From the NCBI GenBank assembly GCA_029260135.1, contig JAJDDV010000002.1, positions 1-64,000 of the forward strand: a stretch of DNA of 64,000 bases, given 5' to 3'. Source of the DNA: Phycisphaerae bacterium. GTDB lineage: Bacteria > Planctomycetota > Phycisphaerae > UBA1845. Shown here in pieces: positions 38,449 to 45,729 of the stretch; the stretch's first letter is position 1, and every line of letters begins with the position of its first letter. Under the pieces are notes generated by a model. It did no database searches. It worked only from the letters and a program-made list of their open reading frames with translations, and was not told the origin of the DNA. The position numbers and the translations under genes were made by a program.

Positions 38449-39802
38449 TGCCGTTGCCATATCGGAGGGTCCCCTGATACTGGGGAATAAGACGCCGGGC
38501 ATCGTGACGACGGATATCTGTTCGTCGCTCGAACGAACGCCGGCGCCTTCCTGGTGGATTGCGATCGCCTTTTCCGGATCGATGCTGCTGCTGGGGCTCG
38601 TCGCAGTGGCGTATCAAATCGCAACCGGCATTGGTACCTGGGGACTCAACAACACGGTCGGTTGGGCGTTCGACATCACAAACTTCGTGTTCTGGGTCGG
38701 CATCGGTCATGCCGGAACGCTGATCTCGGCCGTCCTGTTTCTGTTTCGTCAAAAATGGCGCACGTCAGTCAACCGCGCCGCGGAGGCAATGACGATCTTC
38801 GCCGTCATCTGCGCGGGTCTGTTTCCCTTGATCCACATGGGAAGACCGTGGCTCGCCCATTGGATGGCGCCGTATCCCAACACCCGCGGCTCACTGTGGA
38901 TCAACTTCCGATCTCCGCTGGTGTGGGACTTCTTCGCGATCTCGACCTACTTCACGATTTCGTTCGTCTTCTGGTATGTCGGTTTGATCCCGGACATGGC
39001 CACCCTTCGCGATCGCCTCAAAGCAGGCTGGCGCAAGCGAGTGGCGGGGTTCTTCAGCCTCGGATGGAACGGGTCGTTCCGTACCTGGCTGCACTATGAG
39101 ACGGTCTATCTCCTGCTTGCGGGGCTGGCGACGCCACTCGTGCTTTCCGTCCATACGATCGTGAGCTGGGATTTCGCGACGTCGGTCATTCCGGGTTGGC
39201 ACACGACGATTCTACCGCCGTACTTCGTTGCGGGGGCGATTTTCTCCGGCATGTCCATGGTTCTTTCGCTCATGCTGATCGCACGAAAGACGATGCGCCT
39301 CGAGGACTACATCACCACGCGTCATGTCGGTGCGATGTGCAAGATCCTCATTGCGACCGGCGGAATGGTCGCGATCGCATATCTGACGGAATTCGTCACG
39401 GCCTTGTATTCGAACAACCAGTACGAGCAGTTCGCGTTCATGAACCGCGCGATGGGGCCGCTCTGCTGGTCCTATTGGATCATGGTCGGATGCAATGTCC
39501 TCTCGCCGCAACTTCTTTGGTTCAAGGCAGTTCGGTCGAATATGGCGGTCGTATTCGTGGTGACGATCTTCATCAACATCGGGATGTGGTTCGAGCGGTT
39601 CGTCATCATCGTGACGTCGCTGCACCGTGACTACCTGCCCTCCAACTGGACGGGATACGCACCGACCTGGATCGAGATTGCGACGCTGGTCGGGAGTTTT
39701 GGACTGTTTCTCACGCTGTTCCTGCTGTTCTGTCGCTTCGTTCCTGTGATTGCGATGGCCGAAGTGAAGGGCGTATTGAGCCATGGCAAGAAACCACACT
39801 GA
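38441..39802 (+). CDS. actC: Alternative complex III subunit C (NrfD-like quinol-binding)
   Basis: A 453-residue membrane protein of the NrfD/PsrC family with ten predicted helices, the quinol-oxidising subunit of ACIII. Recognisable parts are [54 protein letters not shown], and [31 protein letters not shown]. It overlaps the actB end by 8 bases and the actD start by 20, so all are coupled. ActC and the related ActF provide the two large membrane halves of the complex. Confidence 0.95.
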   Translation: MASAVAISEGPLILGNKTPGIVTTDICSSLERTPAPSWWIAIAFSGSMLLLGLVAVAYQIATGIGTWGLNNTVGWAFDITNFVFWVGIGHAGTLISAVLFLFRQKWRTSVNRAAEAMTIFAVICAGLFPLIHMGRPWLAHWMAPYPNTRGSLWINFRSPLVWDFFAISTYFTISFVFWYVGLIPDMATLRDRLKAGWRKRVAGFFSLGWNGSFRTWLHYETVYLLLAGLATPLVLSVHTIVSWDFATSVIPGWHTTILPPYFVAGAIFSGMSMVLSLMLIARKTMRLEDYITTRHVGAMCKILIATGGMVAIAYLTEFVTALYSNNQYEQFAFMNRAMGPLCWSYWIMVGCNVLSPQLLWFKAVRSNMAVVFVVTIFINIGMWFERFVIIVTSLHRDYLPSNWTGYAPTWIEIATLVGSFGLFLTLFLLFCRFVPVIAMAEVKGVLSHGKKPH

Positions 39803-40340
39803 ATCCCGTAACAACTGCAGATTCCTCATCGCGATCTTCGAGCGCGAAGCGGACATCCTCGCGGCGACGGCCGAGGTTCGCCGGCGCGGGCAGACCATCG
39901 CCGATGTCTATACACCGTATCCCGTACACGGGCTCGACAAGGCGATGGACCTGAGACCGTCCCGCCTCCCGTGGGTTTGCTTCGCACTCGGTTTGGCGGG
40001 TGCATCCTTCAAAGTCTGGTTCGAGTTCTGGACGTCAGCGGTGGACTGGCCGATCAACGTGGGTGGAAAACCGTGGAATTCTCTGCCCGCTTTCGTACCC
40101 GTGACATTCGAGGTCATGGTACTTTTCGCAGCACTGAGCACAGTGGCCGCGTTTCTGTTCGGGCGACGCTTGTTGCCCGGCAAACGAGCCCGACTGGCAT
40201 CGCCCCGCGTGACCGACAACGAGTTTGCCTTGGTCATTGAACAGAAAGACGCGTCCTTCAGCCTGGGCGAGGTCAGTGCGTGGCTTCGAGAGATGGGCGC
40301 TTCGCAGATCGAAGAGCGTGTGGAACGGGAGGCGTTTTGA
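39783..40340 (+). CDS. actD: Alternative complex III subunit D (DUF3341)
   Basis: A 185-residue protein with two membrane helices ([20 protein letters not shown] and [19 protein letters not shown]) between a cytoplasmic N-terminal domain, with the [35 protein letters not shown] pattern, and a short C-terminal domain. This is the DUF3341 family, ActD of ACIII, structural in the known complexes. ATG overlaps actC, and the stop TGA shares bases with the actE ATG. Confidence 0.93.
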   Translation: MARNHTESRNNCRFLIAIFEREADILAATAEVRRRGQTIADVYTPYPVHGLDKAMDLRPSRLPWVCFALGLAGASFKVWFEFWTSAVDWPINVGGKPWNSLPAFVPVTFEVMVLFAALSTVAAFLFGRRLLPGKRARLASPRVTDNEFALVIEQKDASFSLGEVSAWLREMGASQIEERVEREAF

Positions 40341-40936
40341 TGTCACTTCGATCACTCAACGTCGTTCTCGGTGGGATCATGTTCGGAGCCATCGTCTTCA
40401 GCATCGCTGCGTCCCGTGATTTTTCGAAGCCGAACCTGGAAGTTCTTCCCGATATGGTGCATGGCCCCACCTACCGGGCCTTCGAGGCGAACGAGAACAA
40501 CCCGGACGGAAAAACGCTTCGTGATCCCGCTCCCGGGAGCATTCCGCGTGGGTATCTGCCGTTTCCGTTCGAGGCCACAGAGCAAGATGCGAAGCGTGCA
40601 GGGGAAGAGTTGATCAACCCGAACGCACCCGACGACGTGGCCTCCTTGGCGCGCGGCGCGGTTGCGTACGGTGTTTATTGCCAGCAATGCCACGGCCCAG
40701 CCGGCGAGGGAGACGGAATGGTCGCCAAGCGAGGGTTTCCCCCGCCGCCGTCGTTGCTCCTGGAGCATGCGATCCAAATGAAGGACGGCCAGATGTTTCA
40801 CGTGATCACGCTTGGGCAGGCGAACATGCCGGGACATGCCGCCCAGGTACCGCGCGAAGATCGGTGGAACATTATAATGTATATCCGTTCCTTACAGGCC
40901 GAGGCGCAAAGAAAGACAACAGGAGCCCAGCCGTAA
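40340..40936 (+). CDS. actE: Alternative complex III subunit E (monoheme cytochrome c)
   Basis: A 198-residue cytochrome with an N-terminal hydrophobic anchor (VVLGGIMFGAIVFSIAAS) and a single CQQCH heme site at 114-118. The sequence then runs through a typical class I cytochrome with a likely Met ligand in GQANMPGHA. In ACIII, ActE is the electron exit to soluble cytochrome c or an oxidase. No Cys for a lipoprotein anchor is present. ATG 40340 overlaps the actD stop (TGATG) and its own stop overlaps the actF ATG (TAATG). Confidence 0.92.
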   Translation: MSLRSLNVVLGGIMFGAIVFSIAASRDFSKPNLEVLPDMVHGPTYRAFEANENNPDGKTLRDPAPGSIPRGYLPFPFEATEQDAKRAGEELINPNAPDDVASLARGAVAYGVYCQQCHGPAGEGDGMVAKRGFPPPPSLLLEHAIQMKDGQMFHVITLGQANMPGHAAQVPREDRWNIIMYIRSLQAEAQRKTTGAQP

Positions 40937-42096
40937 TGATCCGCGAGTATGAAGAGTTGCGGCTTTCCGAGCGGACCCACGCCATCTTCAAGTGGTTGGC
41001 GATTCTCGGCGCGGCGACGTTCGTCGTCGGGCTGATGGTGGCGCCACAACGCGCCTGGTCGAGCTTCCTGATGGTCACGATCGGCCTGCTCGGCATGGGG
41101 CTCGGTGCCGCCCTGTTCATCGCGTTTCAATATGTCTGCGGAGCGCACTGGGCGGTCGCACTGCGCCGCGTGCCCGAAGCCATGTGCGGCATTCTGCCAT
41201 GGGCATCGCTCGGTGTGTTGATCGCACTTCTCGTGGGGCGGTCCATCTACCCCTGGACAGACACACACCTCGAGGGAATGAAGGGCGTACTGCTGAGTTA
41301 CTCCTTTGTCGTCGGGCGAGCCGTGATCTTCGTCACACTCTGGCTCTTGTTCGTGGGAGCCATCATCAAACGATCGCGCCGGCAGGACAAGACGGCGGAC
41401 ACCGGATTGTCGATGAGCAACAAGCGCTTGTCCGCAGGATTCCTCGTCGTTTTCGGTCTCACGTTCTGGATGGCGAGTTTCGATTGGGTGATGTCCCTCG
41501 AGCCCGAGTGGTACAGCACGATGTACGGCGTCTACCACTTCGCGGGCCTGTTTCTGGGGGCGCTGGCGGCGATGACGATTCTGGCCATCTGGCTTCAGCA
41601 CGCCGGGCCGCTTCGGAATGTACTGACCCACGAGCACCTGCACGATCTGGGGAAGATGATCTTCGGCTTCAGCACGTTCTGGATGTACATCTGGTTCAGC
41701 GAGTACATGCTGATCTGGTACGCCGACTTTCCGGAAGAGACCGGGCACTTCATTCGACGGCAGACCGGCGGGTGGGGACCACTTTTCGTCGCCAACATGT
41801 GCTTGACGTGGCTGATTCCCTTCTTCATCCTCCTTCCCAAACCGGTGAAGCGAAGCCCAGGCATGCTCGTGAAGGTGTGCTGCATGATCCTGATCGGTCG
41901 GTGGCTCGACCTCTACCTGCTGATCTACCCGTCCGCCGTCGGGCACGAGTCCGTGACGTTCGGTATCTGGGAATTGGGGATGGCCCTTGGCGCCCCCGGC
42001 CTCTTCATGCTGGTCTTCGTTCGCAACTTCCGCCTGGCCGCGCCCGTTCCCGTCGCGGACCCGCAACTCCAGGCAAGCCTCGCCCACCATCAGTGA
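40936..42096 (+). CDS. actF: Alternative complex III subunit F
   Basis: A 386-residue membrane protein related to ActC, with ten predicted helices: WLAILGAATFVVGLMV, RRVPEAMCGILPWASLGVLIALL, LSAGFLVVFGLTFWMASFDWVMSLEPEWYSTMYGVYHFAG and FSTFWMYIWFSEYMLIWYADFPEET. It forms half of the ACIII membrane core. ATG 40936 is right for the family start (MIREYEEL) and has AGGAG at 40921-40925. The upstream in-frame sequence belongs to actE in another frame. Last gene of the run; no cytochrome oxidase genes follow, unlike the act-cox order of Rhodothermus. Confidence 0.93.
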   Translation: MIREYEELRLSERTHAIFKWLAILGAATFVVGLMVAPQRAWSSFLMVTIGLLGMGLGAALFIAFQYVCGAHWAVALRRVPEAMCGILPWASLGVLIALLVGRSIYPWTDTHLEGMKGVLLSYSFVVGRAVIFVTLWLLFVGAIIKRSRRQDKTADTGLSMSNKRLSAGFLVVFGLTFWMASFDWVMSLEPEWYSTMYGVYHFAGLFLGALAAMTILAIWLQHAGPLRNVLTHEHLHDLGKMIFGFSTFWMYIWFSEYMLIWYADFPEETGHFIRRQTGGWGPLFVANMCLTWLIPFFILLPKPVKRSPGMLVKVCCMILIGRWLDLYLLIYPSAVGHESVTFGIWELGMALGAPGLFMLVFVRNFRLAAPVPVADPQLQASLAHHQ

Positions 42097-42104
42097 CCGG
42101 TCAG

Positions 42105-42134
42105 CGCCGGTCCGTCGCGCGGCGCCGACCGGCG
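42105..42134 (+). terminator. Hairpin after the respiratory operon
   Basis: An 8-bp perfect stem (CGCCGGTC / GACCGGCG) with a 14-base GC-rich loop, 9 bases after the actF stop and before the convergent dockerin gene. No T-run follows, so either Rho-dependent termination or a plain palindrome is possible. Confidence 0.4.
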
Positions 42135-42214
42135 TGGCATCTCATGGTCGCCGCTGCACTGCCCAAGGCGCCCGCACTCGCGCAGCATCCTGGCACGTTT
42201 CTTCCACAGCGACG

Positions 42215-42634
42215 TCACGGCCCCGTGAAGGTCGTCTGGACTCTGGCGAAATCGCGCAGGTCGATTGAGCCGTCTTGATCCGTATCGTAACACCGACATT
42301 GGACGAGGTCGCTTGTTGATTCGGGTCCTTCGGCGCAATCGAAGAACCGCGTATGGTCTGCGAGGTCAACGTAGCCGTCGCCCGCGCAGTCACCCGAGGC
42401 GATGCGGTACCAGAATCCACTATCGACGGAGTACTCGTCACCCGCCAGCACATGGCTTTGCGACAGGCCGATCGTACTCGACATCTGATAGTCACCGCCG
42501 GAACTGGAAATCACACCGCCGCTACCGGTCGACGAGCGAACGATCTTGTACTCGTTGGTTCCCGCAGCCACTGCATACGCTGCCAGCGCAATGGTGCAAA
42601 CCAGGACGTAAGAGACCAGAGTCCTATGGCTCAT
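42215..42634 (-). CDS. Secreted dockerin-type protein
   Basis: A 139-residue exported protein: signal peptide (LVSYVLVCTIALAAYAVAA), the SSTGSGGVISSSGGDYQMSSTIG...SVDSGFWYR segment common to this planctomycete family, and a dockerin-like end with two calcium loops (CAGDGYVDLADHTRFFDC and YDTDQDGSIDLRDFARVQ). Similar to the protein at 16211-16621. Its ATG overlaps the stop of the fibre-like gene (ATGA), so the two form an operon. Binding partner unknown. Confidence 0.75.
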   Translation of the reverse strand: MSHRTLVSYVLVCTIALAAYAVAAGTNEYKIVRSSTGSGGVISSSGGDYQMSSTIGLSQSHVLAGDEYSVDSGFWYRIASGDCAGDGYVDLADHTRFFDCAEGPESTSDLVQCRCYDTDQDGSIDLRDFARVQTTFTGP

Positions 42635-44841
42635 CTTGAAGCTCCTTCATGCGACACTTGCCCAGATACGTCAGCGACGGTCACGACGCGGCCGCACTCG
42701 CGCGATTGGTCTTCCAGTCTCTGTACGGACGCCAGCACATTCCGCAGTTCAACCTTGAGCGACGCCAATTCTGACTTGAGTTCGATGTTCTCCGCTGCCA
42801 GAGCGAACTGTCGGTGGCTCTGGGCGTCCATCCGGTCCCGCTGCTTTTCGAGGATGATCTTCTCTTCGTTGCCATTGAGACCGATCGCCACATTGACCAG
42901 GCTGTAGATTTCGTCGTCCGAGTCGGACCACGCGCGGCCCAGTGTGCGGCCGACATGACGCAGCTCCAGGTTTTCAGGAGTGACCGCCACGGCCGTTCCG
43001 TCTTCGAGTCCGGACGGGATGACGTAGTCTCCGGCCTCGACCTTACCACGAACGACAACCGGAAGTTGGCCCATGAAGCCGACGGTCACGTGGTTGTGCT
43101 CGTCCTCTTTCTGCGGCACGTTTCCGACGACGACCGGCGCACGTGAGATGGCCATGATCTGTTCGGCGCCCTCCGTCTTCAGGCTGACCTTGCCACCATG
43201 TACGCCGACGATTTGACCGATCTGAAAGCGGTCTGTGGGATTCAGTTTGGGCAACCACTCGGCATAGTCAGCACCTTTGGAACCATAGGTCACGCCCTCA
43301 TCTTTGCAGCGTTTCGCCACTTCCTGCTTGATCGCGGTCATGGCAATGGCCACGGGATCAAGCTGCAAGAAATCGGAGTTGCCTGTCTCTTCCGCCCAGC
43401 AGAAGAGCGCTTCGAGTTCTTCCCGCGTCGGCAGATCGAAAACAAGTGACGGCTCGCCAAAGACAATCGGTGGGCTGTTGATGGACGGAAGTGATCCGCC
43501 GCTGAATGTCAGCGATGGTAATGCACCCTTATTAAACGTCGCCGACGGCAGCGAGCCGCCGCGAAAAGACAGAGACGGCAGGGAGCCGCGATTGAACGTC
43601 AGCGACGGCAGCGATCCGCCCGACAACGTCGCCGATGGCGTCGATCCGGCGCTCCAACTGAAACCGCAGAGTACACGCACCCCAAGTACGTTGCAGTTCG
43701 TGGCGCTGAGGCTCGGAAGCGAACCGTCGTTGAAACTGAGACTCGGAAGTGAGCCCCGGCTGAACGTAGCCGTAGGCAATGACCCCCGGCTGAAGCTGAC
43801 CGTCGGAAGGGTCCCAGGGCCGAACGTCAAACTCGGGAGCTGACCTCGACTGAACGATGCCGTCGGAAGCGAACCGGGATTCAGCCAATTCGGGTTGTAG
43901 CTGATGGCCGGGTCCAGCGTGACGCCGATATTCGGAATGGGCGGAGGAATCACCCAGTCGCCGAACTCCGCGTCGAATCCTTCGATTCGTCCGGTCACTT
44001 GATCATTCCCGTTGACGAACGTAACGAAATTGTTCAAGCGATTCGTGCTCGGATTGTTGAGTTTGATCAAGATGCCGTCCGCACTCGGTCCTGCCGTATT
44101 CTCGAAGAACGCGATGTGGTTGCCCGCGAGATTCGCCCTTCCCGAAACGTGAAGCAGCGTCCCCGGTATCGCCGTGCCCACGCCGACGTGGCCACGCTCC
44201 GTGACGACCATTCTCGGCGTGTCACGAACGTCAGTGACGGCGAAGCCGACCCCGTCGAGTGACTTCAGACGCATGCTCAAACTGTCGGAGGCATCATCAC
44301 TCGTAAGCTCGACGTACGGATCAAAGCCTTCCACCCGCAGGCTGATATTCCCCGCCACGTCAAGCATCTCATTGGGCTGATCCTTCCCGATGGCCACTTG
44401 GCCTCTACCGTCCACCGCAAGACCGCGCGTATGGACGGATCGCGGTGTCGCCGTGATCGGTTCACGCGGCGCAAGCGTAGTGTAAGTCCCAGCACCCGCC
44501 GGACAGCGCACGTCCACCTCCAGCCACCGGGCTTCATCCGTGAACGCGGTCGCACCGAAATCCAGCGTGACGGCGAACAGTCCGCCCACCACATCGATCG
44601 GCGCCGGATTCCCGCTCAGCCCGTCAAACGTCAGCACCGGCCCGATCTGGTCCGCCGGTAATGGACTGACCGAATCACGCCATAGAGTGAACAGGAAGTC
44701 GCACGTGTCGGTGACGGGAACGCCCACCAGTTTGAGCTGGCCCTGATACGCGAAACTCCCGTCCGAGACGTCCGCCTGCGCAACGCAGGCGGTGATCATC
44801 CACAGGGTGATACACCCAAGCGCAAAGTTCTTTCGATTCAT
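42631..44841 (-). CDS. Exported fibre-like protein with decapeptide repeats and coiled-coil tail
   Basis: A 736-residue protein with a signal sequence that ends in either ITAC (lipobox) or AQA (signal peptidase I). An N-terminal beta-rich region (FAYQGQLKLVG...VGGLFAVTL, RWLEVDVRCPAG) precedes a segment resembling phage tail-fibre proteins (GQVAIGKDQPNEMLDVAGN, VGVGTAIPGTLLHVSG). Residues about 320-455 hold about twelve decapeptide repeats of the form G-S-L-P-S-x-[ST]-F-x-x. Then KGADYAEWLPKL starts a domain like the peptidase G2/IMC autoproteolytic region, followed by a coiled coil (ELKSELASLKVELRNVLASVQRLEDQ). Probably a trimeric surface fibre. ATG 44841 is preferred since GAGGAGA lies 6 bases before it. 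Confidence 0.7.
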   Translation of the reverse strand: MNRKNFALGCITLWMITACVAQADVSDGSFAYQGQLKLVGVPVTDTCDFLFTLWRDSVSPLPADQIGPVLTFDGLSGNPAPIDVVGGLFAVTLDFGATAFTDEARWLEVDVRCPAGAGTYTTLAPREPITATPRSVHTRGLAVDGRGQVAIGKDQPNEMLDVAGNISLRVEGFDPYVELTSDDASDSLSMRLKSLDGVGFAVTDVRDTPRMVVTERGHVGVGTAIPGTLLHVSGRANLAGNHIAFFENTAGPSADGILIKLNNPSTNRLNNFVTFVNGNDQVTGRIEGFDAEFGDWVIPPPIPNIGVTLDPAISYNPNWLNPGSLPTASFSRGQLPSLTFGPGTLPTVSFSRGSLPTATFSRGSLPSLSFNDGSLPSLSATNCNVLGVRVLCGFSWSAGSTPSATLSGGSLPSLTFNRGSLPSLSFRGGSLPSATFNKGALPSLTFSGGSLPSINSPPIVFGEPSLVFDLPTREELEALFCWAEETGNSDFLQLDPVAIAMTAIKQEVAKRCKDEGVTYGSKGADYAEWLPKLNPTDRFQIGQIVGVHGGKVSLKTEGAEQIMAISRAPVVVGNVPQKEDEHNHVTVGFMGQLPVVVRGKVEAGDYVIPSGLEDGTAVAVTPENLELRHVGRTLGRAWSDSDDEIYSLVNVAIGLNGNEEKIILEKQRDRMDAQSHRQFALAAENIELKSELASLKVELRNVLASVQRLEDQSRECGRVVTVADVSGQVSHEGASR

Positions 44842-45090
44842 CAACATTCTCCTCATCTCCGGTTGCTGGAATGACGGCCACGTACAGATCGAGTCGCGGA
44901 CTCTGCGTGGACGTCACACCGCTATGAGGAAAGTTAGTTGAGCGTGGGCACTTCGCCGGGAACTTCGATTCGAGGTGTTGCGCCTCGCCCACGACTGCGA
45001 CTCTATGGATGATGGCAGTACGGCAACAGGGCGCTCGATGTTGAAACATCTTTGGTGTTGGACCGATGTTGATACTAAGATACCGTCGGC

Positions 45091-45729
45091 ATGGGCACGC
45101 TGGCGGAGTTGAATGACGAGATGATTGTTGAGGCCGTGAGAGGATCGAGCACGGCCATGGACCGCGTGGTCGCCGCGATGAGCGATCAGGTGAGGCTCAT
45201 GGTCTATGCCCGTCTCAATCCGACGGACGCCCAGCGACAGTACGTCGAAGAACTTACACAGCAGTCGATGGAGGCCTTGCTCCGTGGGCTTTCCACACTG
45301 GAAATACGGACGCTGGCAGGTCTACGCGCGTTCACATCCACCATCGTGGCGCGCCGCGTGGCCGATCACATTCGAAACCCGGCGGGAATCGGCCGCGGAA
45401 AGAAGGCTCCGAGATCACTCGATTCGACCGTCGCCGCGGCTTCCGCTGCCGGACCGCTGTGGCAGTTTCTCTCCGCCGCGGCAACCTCGCCGCTCAGCGC
45501 CGCCGCACGAGAGGATCAACTGCAGCGAACCATGTTCGAACTCGCACACCTTCGACAAGAGTACCGCGCAGCCATCACCATGGCGTTCTTTGACCAACTC
45601 TCTACAGCGCAAATCGCAGAACGGATGGGTACGACGCGGCAGGCGGCTTCCATGGTCTTGCTGCGCGCGGTGAGGGCGCTTCGAAAGAGAATGACCGGCT
45701 TGAGTGAGGCGGACTGGAGGGAAGACTAG
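45091..45729 (+). CDS. ECF-type RNA polymerase sigma factor
   Basis: A 212-residue sigma factor: a diverged region 2 (AMDRVVAAMSDQVRLMVYARLNPTDAQRQYVEELTQQSMEALLRGL, LRAFTSTIVARRVADHIRNP) and a region 4 helix-turn-helix (LRQEYRAAITMAFFDQLSTAQIAERMGTTRQAASMVLLRAVRALRKRM). It is coupled to the following kinase (its TAG shares a base with the GTG start), the same arrangement as at 16924. Likely drives a regulon under kinase control. The region between 44857 and 45090 is its upstream region, shared with the divergent fibre gene. Confidence 0.85.
   Translation: MGTLAELNDEMIVEAVRGSSTAMDRVVAAMSDQVRLMVYARLNPTDAQRQYVEELTQQSMEALLRGLSTLEIRTLAGLRAFTSTIVARRVADHIRNPAGIGRGKKAPRSLDSTVAAASAAGPLWQFLSAAATSPLSAAAREDQLQRTMFELAHLRQEYRAAITMAFFDQLSTAQIAERMGTTRQAASMVLLRAVRALRKRMTGLSEADWRED

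Noticed and set aside
43480-43880. Regular short DNA repeats that could suggest a CRISPR array
   Set aside because: The repeat period is 30 bases with no spacers of unique sequence; it is coding for decapeptides inside a long frame.
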